Assembly (NCBI GenBank): GCA_003864495.1
Contig: PEDN01001396.1
Location: 1-64,000 of the forward strand
Origin: Nemopilema nomurai
Lineage: Eukaryota > Cnidaria > Scyphozoa > Rhizostomeae > Rhizostomatidae
DNA length: 64,000 nucleotides
Reading direction: 5' to 3'
The position numbers and the translations under genes were made by a program. Shown here piece after piece: positions 1 through 14,900 of this stretch (the first letter of the stretch is position 1; every line of letters begins with the position of its first letter). The notes under the pieces were generated by a model. That model searched no databases. It had not been told where the DNA came from and worked only from the letters and a program-made list of their open reading frames with translations.

Positions 1-2992
1 TTTCAGTCATCTTTAGAGAATAAAGTTTATAGTCTTTTGTCTATTGTCTGGGTTATAGTCTTTCCATTTTCTTCAAAGAATCCATCATCAAAAGAAAGCC
101 CAAAATAATTTCTAAAACGCTTTTAAACTCGAATGATACCTGATTGCTTTTTGGTTTTCTTCACTCATTGAATACCACCACTGGCCTGCTCAGATAATAC
201 TCTTTCTCTACACTAACCTAGTCACACGACATGTTGTGGTATGTTGCTTACCCTAAACCTTGTCAAAAGAAAGATTTATGCGAAAGTTGAATCAATTTAA
301 TATTACTTTTTAATATTTGATCTTGCCTGTGACCAGAAGCTTCGTAGTCTGGGGACCAATTCGGGGAAAATTCTCGTGCCATTTTCTGCAAAAAATCCTC
401 GAAACAACCAGACTTTGGCCAAATTTTGTAAATTGATGTAGTTAATTGCAATTATAATCGTTTGCATCAGAGAACAGTTTTACGTTATTACTTCCTAATA
501 ACGTATAACAAAATTTTTACCATCTATTTCAAGGTGAAATTTTACAGTTACCAAAAGAATGTTTGAACGCTTTACTTTCCATGCAAATACTTTGATTTTT
601 GACGTTCTAAGCAGAAACTAGCTGTCTTTGTTCATTACAGGTTCCCACTTGAGGCGAACATTTGACCAACTTTTGCCTGTTCAAACAAACACTTCTTGAC
701 AGCCAAGGGTTTTACAGAATTTGTTAACGGTTACCCTAGTGTAAAAAAAATAAAACCAAACAGTTCTATCGTTAGCTCGAAGCAATATTCGACTTCGGTG
801 TACAGAGAAAGAATTATGTATGGCTTGACTTGGCATCGTATATTTTAAATCAACTCAAGTGACTAGTCACAAACGTTTATTAAATGTATTAAGAATATCA
901 GAATACAATTCATAATAAAGTTTATTTTATGTACATATAATAACAACGAGCTGTGAAAAATAGTCATTCACATAAAAATGTTATAAGTCTTATATACTCT
1001 CGTTTAATATGCTATATAAACCAGTTTTTCATAAATATCAACGGAAACGATCACCAATTCTCTCTTGAATGGTAACCTGAATATAAAAATTTATTGACGT
1101 TAAACGAAAATAGACACCAAGGAGTCGGTAAGCTCAGCGAATTCGCGAGGGAGCAAAAAGAAGCTGCTTTATCTACTAAATAGAGTGCAGGAACATAACT
1201 ATTAGAAGTATGAGTGCAGGAGTATTGTCATTCAAGTTATTAGAGCCAGAGTAATTGGATATTTGATGTGGGCTTTTTGATTCACTAGTAAGAGAGCTAG
1301 TGGGGGTTTACTTGGGGTTCTAGACTTCTGATGCAATTTAGGCACACAACGTGATAATTAGTGGGGGGGGGGGAGTGTTTAAATTTGCTCTGGGGTTCCC
1401 AAGTCAATTTTTGCAACCCTACCTACGTATCGTGATAACATTTCACAAACAAATATTACAAACAAAAATTTTTAGCGCTCCCTCATCTCTAATTGCATTG
1501 CAATTCAGGAAGGACCGTAATCCCACTGCCATCACATCACGGGTGATAATATGATAATATTGTTGAAAATTAAAACTACAATGAACAAAGACAATCTTAC
1601 CTTATTTTTATTCTTTTCTAGCAACGAGGCTAAAATAAAAATATAAAGTAGGTTGAAATTACTTTAAGAAGTACCACTCGACTTTAAAGAAACGGTTTTA
1701 AGTTGCCACTCAGAGCACCAAACGTTACCATCAAACAATTGCAGGGCTACCTTTTGGATATATTAAATTTGGTGGTCATCTCTATGCAGGTGTCCGTGAT
1801 TGTGATGCCAGTAGGTCTTCGACAACAATTTGAAAATTTAGCACAAATACCGAAAAGGATCAAGCTGTTTACTTTTTTCAGAGACAGGATCACATGCAGA
1901 ACTAGATCCAAGAGAATTTATCAAAAGTTGCTTAGCTCGTTTACATGTCTGGGTGTGAGTGTCTGCCAAACTGGTCAAGATTCAAATTTCCAACGCCACT
2001 ATGGGGTTGTTGCTTATTGGGTTAGTTTCTATTAAAATGGAATAACGTAAGACAATACCTGTCATTGAATTCTCTATCGCTCATCGCAATTAGCTCTTTC
2101 GATTTCTTGGAAGGAGGACGGTCATCTGTTTAAGAAATAGGTTCAGCTCAGACAATGGCGAAAATTCTACTTTTCAGTAAAATTTCTGAAAAAAGTACTG
2201 AAAATACAGAGTGAAAATTCTAGACGTTAAAGATTAAAATGTACTGATGGTTTGCACCAAAGCACTCTTAGTTCACAAACTCGAATAATTACAGTGATAT
2301 ATATTTTGGAAAGGCGTAGAAAAAATATCATATCGTTGTATTTTTAGAGGATATTTTAGAAAGCATATTTTAAATTCATGGGTTTATTACTAGAATTCGA
2401 CTGAATTGAAAAGAAGAATACTGCAAAATAACCTTCTACATCGGACGCCGCTAAAAAAGAGCCACGGTTTACGAATGTATCACGGTTTGAGCCTAATTGC
2501 ATTCCTCTGAAATGAAAAGATTGCATTTTAATTTAACAGCAACAAACACATGATTAATCTGTAAATCAGTCGAGGAGTTCAATTAAATGGGGCTGAAATT
2601 TAAACCTAGGTTTTGCGAGGAAACACGTGAAGATGAATAGCCAAGTTCCTGAAACAAATTTGCCGAGGAAAAGTATTTCTAGTTAATCATTAGAAATATT
2701 TACAGCAAGCTATAAAGCAAAGGCGAGTTATCCACCATTGTACGCTGTTGAAAACCAGTGAAACAGTTGAGAGGGATTGACTCGCATCGAGAGCATTTAG
2801 GATAAAAAGACGTCGAGAAACGTAGGTAGGTGGCGATTGTTTTGTCATAAAATTCTGTTGCATTACCTTGCTTGAAATATAAGAATGCTTAAATATGCTA
2901 GTAGATTTGATGCTAATTAGCATTAAGATTTGATTAGACTTACAAAAGAAGGGTACATGCAGCGATCAGTGATGTAGATAGAAAAAATTGCA
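1..2992. other. Intergenic, downstream of CEP128
   Basis: AT-rich DNA beyond the CEP128 stop codon. The open frames here are short and show no family signature, splice-compatible exon or biased composition. A G10 run lies near 1362-1371. The last part, just below 2993, should be the 3' untranslated region of CEP128. The nearest AATAAA on the minus strand that I found is near 2383-2388, about 600 bp past the stop, and I cannot say whether it is used. Confidence 0.5.
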
Positions 2993-5900
2993 TTACCCCA
3001 TGGATGGGAGATTCTTTTTCTCATCATGACGTCGCTTGGGTGCCGGGCTTAAACTCTATAAAAAATAACAAAAATTAGAATGACCCTCCCACATTGTTCA
3101 AATGCTAATTGGCAGAGCTAGTGCTCACACGCCACATCAGTCACTATAAATGTTTTTGTTCATAGCAAGAATGTTAAGAAAAGGGTATGTTTAGGGTAGA
3201 CCTGAAAACAGCATGCCCTAGCTAACTCTTAAAAGTAGAAAATAGTTAAATCTCTAGAAAGCGTTTTTTCATGAAGCGCAGAATAAAAATGCAGCAAAAG
3301 GAAACATGCAAACCTGTAGAAGTTTCATGCTAATTAATGTGCCATCCATATTATCATCCTGAAAGGCAAAGTTAGTAGACGTTAAATATCAAATTAAATG
3401 AAAATCACAGTTTATGTATCTGCTTGATATAAAAGAATGAAAAACATTTTAGGGTATTGGCAAAGAGTTTGACTCTTTAAACATGGTCAATGAGTGGTGC
3501 TCTAAAAAGCACAAGCGTATTATTGGGATAAATTGAAAGGGTAATTACAAAAAACTCACCTGCACCCCTTGTAGAGCCAATTTGGCATCCTCGAGTTGGT
3601 CTTGCAAGCTGCCCAATCTCTCGGTATGCCTGTAAAACAGTGTGAAAGCTCAAGGATTAAATTGGGAAAACAAGGATTTTTCCACAATAAACAGTCCATT
3701 CTAACGGCACCATTCAAACAACTAATTATTTTTAAGGTCTTCTGAAAAGCAATATAGAGCTTAATGAAATATAGCAAAGTGAGGTTATAAATGAGTAGCA
3801 TGGATTAAAAATAGTGGACATCTTAATCGAAATTTACTCTCCCTTACCTTATGTATTTTTCATGTATTCTCTCTTTCTCTAACTGTTCATCCTTTAAGAT
3901 GAAAAGAATTCATAAAACATGAGAATAGTGTCTTTCAAAATAAAGCTGCTTTTTTATCTCAAGAGGCAAAAATAAATACAATAGAAATGTCCTTTTAAAG
4001 ATACTATCCGTGACCATTTTAAATACTTCTTTTCTAGTAAATGCAAAGATTACTGTAAACATGTAGTGTGAAGAAGACGTACAACAAAACAACAGACTAT
4101 TGGAAATATAATGCAACTTCAAAGATAGCAATGTTCTTACTTTAAGAAACTCAAGATCATCTAGGACGGTTGTTCGCTCTTCCATGGTTGCCAAAGTTGC
4201 ATGAAGAATTTTGGTACACTAAACATAAGAGAAGCAATGTTACGATTTGATCAAACATTGAAACCTCCATGCATTATGGCATGCTAGCCGATAGTGTAAT
4301 CAAAATGCCTCAGCTCATTCTTTTGCCCAGTTGATTTACTACTTCCTTTCTGATGCACTCAGAAGAATAGAATGCCACAGGCAGAAAATCAGAGACAGAA
4401 AGGATTAAAAATATACCTGCTCAAGGTGCTTCGTCAACTCGCCAACTCTTTCCTTAAAGAAATTTGACGAAGAGAAATTTGAAAGAAACGCAAGCAGAAT
4501 TGTGGTTTGTTCATTTAAATTTCTTTCTTACATACTGCTTTTATCAATTACATCAATTACAATTACACTACATCATAAGTTCTTTGTGACTGATTTATAA
4601 AACAGAAACTTTTGACTGGACTGGAAAGTTTCATCTAACTAAATGAAATTGGCGAAATGTTCTCCTTGAAATGCACACACCAACAGAGTGTATTTGATAC
4701 AACAAAATTTACATTCTCTATGTCCTATTGTGGAGTATTGTTCAATAAGTCATCTCAGACAAAATGGAAATTCGTTAGTTCCTTCTAGACCTATATCCAC
4801 CAGTTTCACATTTAAAGTAAATTCCAATTAATGATTCTGAAAGAAAAATGAAAGGCACCTTGCAGAAAACTAATCTACAAGAGGACACGAAATCTCCCAA
4901 TGATAGAGAGAAAATGCTTGCAAGATAAAACTTACTTCAAGCTTCCTTATATCTCGAGTGTTACATTTCAAATGTAGATGAGATCCGCCCACCTAGTAAT
5001 AACTTCAACAAACCTCTAATTTCTTTATCTTTTTGTTTTTATCTTTTTGTGATTTTTCAACACCTAGGGAAAGCGAAAGATTTTGAAGCATTAGGGAAAT
5101 GAAAACGTAATTTGGTTTAACGTGATATCAACTAGAATTAACTACTTCGCACCTCTTTTATCAGTTTTCAGCAATTTTATCATTTCATTTTGTTTCTCCA
5201 GCTCTCCCAAGAAGTAATTTTTATCTTGATCAGAATCATGCACCAGAATCTGCAAATGAACGGTAGAGAGACCATTAGTTGTTGCTTAAAAGCGAGAGGC
5301 TGAAAGCATCGTAAAGGCATTTCAAAATGTTTAGACTATAAAAAGTAAAAATATAGATGAAGTATTCTGACGATATGCCTACCCAACTATATGAACAACT
5401 AATAGGAGCAATTCGGGTAGCAGTGCACCCCTTCTACCCTTTAAGCTCCCCTCTAAAAACACCCTTTAAGCACACCCTGAAAATACCCCTTAGGCACACC
5501 TCTTAAGCAAATACATCTGATCAAACTGAAACGGGTGCTTTTAAGCTTCTTGAAAAGAGAAGTGTTGTTGCGACAAATTCATAGAAAACTGTAAAAATGA
5601 GTTCAAGGAAACACTGATACAGAAATCACAAAAGATTGGATCTTAACGCAATTCTATTCTCATAATATGGCCAACCTGAATTTTTTCCTGTGCCTTTGAA
5701 AACTGATTCTTGTGAGCTGCATTTCCTTCCGCAATGACCTTTTGTAGATCTTTACATTTCTCAAGTTTGTCCTGTAAAAGAAGAGCTACTTCATTGTTCT
5801 GTTCCCTCGATTGATGGAGCAATCTCCATGGCAAGTTTAAAAAAAAGTTCGAATGGGAAGAAAGGTTGCCTAGGCCACCAATTCTACTTTACTCCAAACC

Positions 5901-8900
5901 TGTTCGATCTTACTTTATTCACAAAAAGAAACAAACATTACAAATTTCCAAAGTATACTTGTAAACTTTTTTAAAACAGACCTGCTCAAAAACAAGAACT
6001 GTTTTTACTACTAGAGACATAGAAAGTAAATATAAGAAATGCAACGATTGGCCTTTTGTCTCATTTTACAATTTCAGTATACATTAATAAAATAAATGAT
6101 ATTAACAAACTGACCAATATGTCCATACTCCATTTATTTATATCCACAGGAACTGACTCTGACAAGCTCTTAATCTGAAATCAATGCAAAAAATGACTGC
6201 TAAACCAGAGAAAATGATAAATACCAACTGAAACAAAGTAATCATTTATCAGCTCTATCTCCACCAACACTTAGAAACGTTTTCTACATCTTCTGCTTTC
6301 TTTAAGAGATTCGACTGACAAAATCGTTAATAGTTACAAAAATTTAAGACTTGTTCTAACAGTAAACCTAGATTGCTTTAAATAGCCAACTGTAAGTGCA
6401 TTTTCTATTCATAAGAAGGAGTTAGATTTTGTTAACGATCGCGTCTCTCAATAGTCAAGCCTCTTGCCATCACAGAAAAAACATCACAGAAAGCAAAATA
6501 TGTTAATGAATGTTATTGTAGGTCAAAATGTTAGTTCAACGAGTTTTTGAACCACAAAGAATGAGGGTATGGCGTGCAAATATGCAACTCAGGCATATAG
6601 AAAAGCCCTTTTGTACTATGTGTTTAGAGAAGTGGGAATTCATCTTCACTCGAGTAGTTAAAGTGCTCACGGGAACGGATTGGTTTGCCTCTTGCATCAA
6701 ATGATCTAGCAAGGAGTCCACTGACATGTGAATATCTTTGAGGCTTCGCTGAAAGAACGAAAAACATTGCATTGAATAAAAAGTCTTCGATGAGGCCAGG
6801 AAAGTGGCATTTCGTTGCAATGAGGGTTGTAATTATCCTTCAACTGACTGTGATTCATGAAAAATAGAAAAAAGGTGGGTGGATAACTAAAGGTAATACA
6901 AATGATCACTGGATACCACTATTCATTTCTTAGCACAGCTCTTGAAATTTTAGCTTTATCACCAAGTCAGCAGTGCTGACAAGCCAAAGGAGTAAGTTCT
7001 TCCTGTGATCTCTTCAGAGAAGCTGCTATATAACATTTAAGAATATTTAGGGTTAAAATCAAGGAACACAGTCTAAGTTTACACAATTTGAAACAGGCAC
7101 GAGAGGATTGTGATAACATTGGTATAAGCAAAGCCAGAAACCTTGAAAGCTTCTCTCGTTTGTAGAAGATTCTCTTGATTATTTCTCAATTCGAGTTCAA
7201 GTTCAGTTATTCTGAAAACAAAGCAAACTAAATTATTGTACGGGAATAGAAAATAACTATTGTTTAGTACAGAAGACTTAAATATGGTCAATGCTAACTT
7301 CTGCTCAAACAATTTCGATAGGTGCACGTATGCGCAAGTTTGAAACTTTCTTCTCTGTTTATGCTTGATACTTTTTAACTGATATTTTGTTAATTAAAAA
7401 AATTTTCACTTTGTATTTTAGAATTATAAAATTAAATGAAATTAAAAATCTTGCACCAAAACAAACCTTTCGTTCTGTTGGTCGACTTCTCTTCCGGATT
7501 TAGAGAGCTGAAATGCAGACAGAAACGTTATTTCAAATGCTTTGAAATGTATGGCTTAGAAAAATATAAATCGAATTTATTACTCCTATCAAGGTAAATT
7601 GTCAAATAATCTATCCATTTAAGATTTGTTATTCAAACATATGAGGCCTTTCCAATAGCTTTAAAATTTGATAATTCTAAACACAATGTTTTTAATATCT
7701 CTTTTATCTTTTTATGCATCCCTTTTGCGAATTGGTAATCGTTGACGTAATGCTCCACTGTCATATCTGAAGAGGTGGCGACTGTATTAAGTATTTGAGC
7801 ATTAAGCGAGATAAAAATGGGAAATACACATACCACGACAGTGCGAACATAGAGGTAGTACGACAAAGCGGATCTTGACAAGACGTGGTTTTTTTAATTA
7901 AACTTAAAGCTTGAGTAATTATGGCCTGATTTCGCCGACCCTTGTGCCGTTTATTTACAAGAGACGTTTTGAGCCAGCATACTGAATACTTTTGACACAA
8001 GAGACTCTGAAGAAAATTTACCTTTTCTTCGAATTCCTTCTTCATCAGCTGGTACTTCTTACGGATTCTTCTGTTCTCTTCAACCATTCTAAAAGAGAGC
8101 GTACAGTCAGTTCAATGAGTTCGACGCGCGTTTATATTTTACAAAGGAAGAAAAGCGTTAATCAAGACAGAAAAAGGGGAAATAATGTGGTTGCCTGCTA
8201 TTCTCTGAGTTGAGCTTCAGCATCTCCTTTTGGCAGTCATCCTTTGATGTTTGATGGGCTTTGGCCTGCACTCGCTCTTCTGTCAATTGACTCTGATTAA
8301 AAACAACAATAGCAGGGACTTAAGGACTTCATGTATGACATTGAGAATAAAAATTTTTTAAAGATTATAGACAAAATTCGGACCCAAACAGCTGAAAGCT
8401 GCTCTTATTTTTCGAGGTAATTGCACGTTTCAACGTTTCAATGAATGACATGGTTAAATTAAAAGTATTCTTAAATCATTTCACACAGAAAAAAGTGCTT
8501 GAAACAGAGGGCTGAAAACACTTGAGTCAAAAACGGTTGAATGAAATGAACAGTTACAGTAAACGTAAAGGGGTTTTTCAGGAAATCGTTCGATTCGGCT
8601 TGGGATTGTAGCCTCTCTTTGACTATCCCCCAGTTAGCAGAATATTGCCAAAGCCAGTTGGGAGACCGACGACTTTGCAAGGTGTCCTTCGCAAAATTAA
8701 AAGAATGGGGGTGTATACTTGGTCTTTTTAATTACTGTCTGCACATTGTTGCCAGGTAAAACAGTATATCCTTGATTCTTGCTCAAGAGAACGTTGAAAA
8801 CGAATATCGAAAGACCTATTTCAAATAGCAGAGGGAAATTACTTGTAACAGTTGGATCTCATTTTCGTATTTCGCCTTCTCTTGATTTGTTCTTTCCATG

Positions 8901-11900
8901 AGTTCTTTCATATTCTTGTCATCGTTGGTCTGAAAAATATTTTATACCTAACATCAAGACATGAAATGAAACAATTGAACTCTAAAAACTTCAACTGGAA
9001 TCCTAAAAAATAATCTACACCCAAGTCTTAGTTCCTGAATTTGCAAATTAATAGAAACCATAAAGATATCAAGAAAGATATCAATTCAAGAAAGAGAGTG
9101 ATGACTCACTGAAATTGATTTCAGTTCCTCGTCCATTCTTCTCATGGCTTTCGAATGAGAGAGTCGTTCCTGGTAGCATAAAAAAATTATCGTTAACAAT
9201 ATTTACAACTGATTGAGATCGCTATAAACAATCAAAACCGCTATTGTCGGCATGTGTTGGAAAATAACTCAAAATTAAGTTAAATGTAGGCAACTTAAGT
9301 CAAAAGATTTAACGCAAGTGAAGTTGAAATTGAGCAGTAAGATTGTTCAATCAGACATATTCATGGCATAAAAATGCTGAGAATGATTTCTTGGATGCAA
9401 ATTGCAAAAACAAGGATGCCTTCCTATTAACTTGGAAATTTAAATGAATCGTATGGCATAACTTGGTCTTCATCTTGGTCCATGTTAGAAATGGAATAAT
9501 CTATTTATCATGAAAGGATATAGATATGCTAAAGAGGTCATAGCAAGGAAGACAATTCACCTCTTGCAGCTGTTGGTAAAGGTTTGCGGCCTCATCTTTA
9601 GCTGTGCTTTGTTTCTCTTGAATTTCTGCAAGTCTCTCTTCCAGTTCCTAAATAGACAGCTTTGCTCATTATAGATAATAGACAGCTTTGCTAACTATAA
9701 AAACCTAATTGCAGCCAAGATGTGCTTGAGAGCAAAATACAGTTTCAGCAAATGAGACATCTGCTTGACATCCACAAGATTGAATTAATAAATATTGAAA
9801 TATTTAGATCCAGGATATATTTAAGAGAAAAAAAGGTCTGTGTTGACTCACTCGACGCTTGCCTGTTTCTTCTGCAAGTTGTCCGTTTACTGCAGCATTT
9901 CTAGCACTCAGATCTTGCATTTCCATCTGAAATCATGCATAAATTGTAGAAATACCAAAATAATTTAATAACAAAAGGAGCAACAATCTCAACATGGTGA
10001 AAGTGTTGAAACTTTGAATTATTCTTGATCTATTCTTAATTTGGGTTTAGCAATAAAGCACACACTCACTTCCATAAAGACTAAATTATTTGACTAATAA
10101 ACTTGACACTATGAAACCAATAAATGCAAAATGAGGACATGGAATAGCATAGGTATATACCTGCACTTTCGACATATCCTTCTTGGCGAGATTCGTTTGA
10201 GACAAACCCTAAAACAATTAACAAAACATAATTCTATTCAAGCGACATAAAGATACAACATGTAAAGTGAAAATGGTTAAACATTGTTAAACTTAAACGA
10301 CAAATAGTTTAAAAGTCACTCTATCAGTACAGGTTGACAAATTTGAATATTGAAAGGTGAACAAATGCGTCTTGCTATAACAGGGTGTTTTTCATTAATG
10401 AGGACAACGAAAACAGCTAAAAAAGCCTCGAATTTTTACGGTATGATTTTACAAAAAATATGAAAGCGAGTCACTCATCAGTGACAACCTAGGCAAATGA
10501 CCCACCAGCCTACATTTTCAAAAATACTCTGTGCTTTTGTGAATTTGTAGAAATCTTGCTACATCCACGCAACAAATTCAGCAACATAAATCTCATGAAT
10601 TGCAATAACGAACCTCCTCCAGCTGATTTCTCTCAAACAGTAGTTGTGATACTTGGTTTTGAAGCCTCTGAATTTCATCTTCCAGCTAAAGAAAACGCAA
10701 AGATATTCTCAGCTCACTGGACAATACAATGCTTTATAGAAATGCAAAGTGAATAAACATGATGTTTTACAGCCTTACCCGTCTTGTTCTGTCTCCTTGT
10801 TCTCGGATGTCGTGCTCCGACTTTTTGCTTTCAAGTTCAAATTCACGTTTCTGAAGATCAAGAAAAGTTAATTATATGTAGTCCACCACTTTCTTGTTCA
10901 TACATCGCTAAAGGTCTTTCAGTCCCACATTAACAGTTTTCTCCAAATGAGTACATTCTAAGTTTATTCACAAATCCAGTCACTAACAAAAGTAATTTTG
11001 ATTAACAATGTCATGTTTCCAAAAAACCATTATTTGATGATTTCCCCTATCTATCATCTGCAAAATTATTTTGCTAAAAGAGTATTAACATTCTATCTTG
11101 ATAATAATAAGTGCAGCAATCACACGGAGAGACATGAAAACCACATCAATTTTCCTTGCAGTAAAACCAGCATCAGAGACTTAATCAGTTATGATACTGA
11201 TAAACTGTTCCAGAACATGTAAACATTATTTTTAGTGAATGTCGTGTACTTGGCTCTTTATGTCCATTAGTTCCTTTTGACGCTTCTCCTCGCGCTCCTG
11301 AAATGGGAAGGAGGCCATACTTTATTAAGAGGTTCTAGCAATTAGGCATAAGAAAGAAGAAGTGAGTTAAGACAAATAAAATCGTATAATAAGATAAAAA
11401 TCATAATATACATTATGATGAATATGTTAACACTTTTTTTAAGCTTTTCTTTTTAGTTTTAGTTTCTTAGGACAATTTAAGCTTTGGGCGAAATTTTTGG
11501 TTAAGGGTTTCACAATCAGGAAATTGCATGCATAAGCATAATAAAAAATAACCAAATGCATTATATACAATTGGTTAAAAGGTAACAAGACAAATCAAGA
11601 AACAGAAAATGCAGAAAATCTACAGCCAAATGGAAATACCTCTAAACGAGTCTTGTCTTTTTCCAAGTCTCGACATTTTCCACGATACCTTTTAAAAGTG
11701 GGGTATATTCAGTTATCAACTGCTAGTAGCAGCAAAAAACAGTCAATATCAAACTTTATTTAATATAATAAGTTAAACATTATTTGTGCTCAGGCCGGCT
11801 GGTGTTTAATACAAGCCAACTGCAGTCGTAATTCAGCAATCAGTAAAAATCGTTGTTGTGTAACGTAAGGCTCTGTTCGTTTGCATTTAGCAAATTGTTC

Positions 11901-14900
11901 AAACCACCCTTTTAGCAACATAAGAAAAGACTGAAGTTGCTGTTTCGGAATGATTTGAATATTCTTCTAAACAGATGTTGACTGATCAAACTTAAACAAA
12001 AGTCATTTTAAAAAAAAAATGTCAATAAAAATGACTCATTTAGTTGGCGGTTTTATTAAAACCAATGAAAGCGTCAACCGAATTTTGGTTAGGACCATGT
12101 GCCAAAACCTTTCACGGTTGCGAAAAAACGACACTCACTTTGGCCTAAAAACTTTAGTTGTACTGTTTGGAAGCAATTGGAACAAAGAACGAACTCACTC
12201 TTTGATCGCTTCAAGAGCCCTGCCTTTCAGCTCTTGTCTTTTCTGTTCACTCTCCCGTAACTCACTGTCTCTATCTTTAAGAATACTCTTCATGTCCTCC
12301 AGGTCCAAAGAATAGTCCCGCATCTGCTTCATTTTGTCCTCCAGTTCAGCCCGGTACCGCCTCTTCTCCGCCTCGGCCTTCTCCATGTGTCCGGTTAGCT
12401 CTCTGATTTGTGACGTCATCTTCTCGATGAGGACATCCTTCCGGTCGAGCTCGTTGCGGTACGAGTTCTGATTGTCGACCGCCTTCTCTCTCTCGCGCTC
12501 CAAGTCATCTAGCCTCCGCTGAAAGTCGCTCATCTGTGAGCTCGGCCGACTTTGATCCCGGAAGTATTGCAGCTGGGATGACAGTTCTGCATTTTCTCTA
12601 TTTATTTTGCTTGTCTGATATCAAAGAACATGAAATTATTTGCAACGAACAAAAACGTTTTTAGCAAAACTCGAATAATAAACAGTATCTTATAAGAGTT
12701 TAAAGTAAACATTGAAGCACACTAAATTAATTTTTGTTTGAGAATGGTCCCTTTTTATCTGCAGCTGAAAGATTTTTCAACAAACCAACGGATGCTTCAG
12801 GAAATGCATAACAAAAAGAAATGAAGCAGCAAACAGAATGATTTGCATTTTGTTACAAAAAGTAGTCCTCTGCAAGAACAGCAGCTATTCAACAAAAGTA
12901 TACGACTGCAAGGGCAGAGATGCATATCATTAATCCTAACTATCGATAAAATGTAATGATATAAAAACATCTCCCTACATTTGTTTTAAAGGATCCCATC
13001 TCGTCTTCAAGTTTCTTCTTCTCGGATTTCTCCTTCTCAAATCGCTCTTCTAGGCTCTCCAATCGTTTAGACATGCGCCGTTGGCCTGTGTCGCTTTCTT
13101 CGAGTTCCGTCCTTGTTCTTCTTAGCTGCGACAACAGTTTTTCTTGATCCTCTTCCCGCTGACGAAGCTGCCGTTGCAAATCAGAGATCTGAAGGAAATT
13201 GAAAAGTAGTCAGCGAGGCATGTTCTTCGATGCATTCAACCACTTCCTTAGGGAAAGACTGTTACAAGAGGATAATCATTTATGAAGTTCAGAAAACGAG
13301 GATTATGTTTCGCTTACAAAATGACATACGAATGTATGTTAATTTACTACTCTGTAGAAATAAATGAATGAAGTTCTCAAACAATTAACATTGTTTATGT
13401 TGGGCTCTCTGGTGCTCAAATTAGTCTAAACTGCACACACATCATTTTGGCACGATCCTCTATTTGTGCGATTATTCTTAGATCAAAGCAAATTACATGT
13501 AATTCTAACAGCAACGCGGAACAAGAATTTACCCCCAAAAATGCCTATATTCCTTTTCGTAATATTGTAATAATTTTCTGATTAGATCATTCACACTCGA
13601 CAATTAATTCAAAAGTAAATTTTAGATTAATATGATTTAAGGTGAACCTGATACAAACTCATTCTAAAAAGAAATGGTTTAAGAGAGAAACTTCTTTCTA
13701 GATAGTTACCGTTTCCTGATCTCGTATAGACTTTTCTCGTTCATGTCTGAATTCTTCGACGAATGAACGTGAGCTGTAAAACACGTTGAATTATTCAAAT
13801 TAATACACCCATTTGGGACGTAGATTCAATTCAGAGCCTCTGATAACCATCTCTATCATTTTTTTAAACTGATTCAAAAACAACTAGCTAAGAAGTAGAT
13901 TTGAATCAGACATTGATTTAAAGTAAAGAATCGAGCATGGTGAATAAATTCTGCTTGCTGTTCGAGATGGCAGCGCTGCCAACTTACCTGCTTTCTTGCC
14001 GAGGAGTAAGTGGTTCTCTTGTCTCTCGTGACTGGACTAGGCCCTGAAACCGCGAAAAGAAATTTGAATAAATAAGCTTCTTGTCAGCCGAAGAGCATTC
14101 CATGGAAACTTTGCCAAAGAATATTTATCTCACCTCTGTTATATCGCTGAGCATATTTGAAATTCTAAAAAGCTTTGGCGTGATCCAATTGAAATAAACT
14201 GCTCATAGAATAAAAAGCTAGGAAATGACAAAAGCCAAACGCAGCCATCAGGGGTTCAGTTGAATTTGGTTGTAAGTTTAGGCAGACATGATGACGAACG
14301 CTGCGGAGGCACAGGCAGCATCCGCGACGGAGGATACTAACCCGGATGTGTCTGATTTCATCGGTTAATTTCTCCACATTTTCATCTTTGTATGATTTCT
14401 TGATGCGATCAATCTCAAGCTGAGGAAAATAATGATAAAGAATACTCGATTAACAATACTAACAAAAAGAGAAGCCAACAAAATGTATTAAGGAAAACTT
14501 GAAGTTTACCAAAGTGCCTTTTATGCTGAGTCTCACCGCAACATGAAAATCTTTTGACAGAAACAATATTGCCAAGAAAACATAAACCAATTCGCATGAA
14601 TAAGTTTTGTACGACTCAGATGGACGGTAGTGCATCTGGTAAAGTGCTGTCAGCAACTGATAATAGTTTATTGATGATAACAATATTTACAGCTGCCATG
14701 GCAGAGTTGACTTAAGCAAATTTACTTTTTACGTTCTCATCGAAGACAAGACATATGGCGGGAAGAGTAAGAGTCCTAAGAGGTTTGTTAGCCGAAGCGA
14801 GTTCAACTGCTGAAAGATCAACCACCTGTTGCTGGATTTCCTTCAGCTTTTTCTCGAGAGTGCTGTCCTCAGAGTCGCGTTTGAGTGAATCCGCCAGACC

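Noticed and set aside
7633..7881. Minus-strand open frame between CEP128 exons, preceded by an acceptor-like AG
   Set aside because: The upstream exon ends in phase 0, and that phase hits a stop within a few codons here. Joining 8022-8088 directly to 7467-7507 gives a continuous coiled coil.
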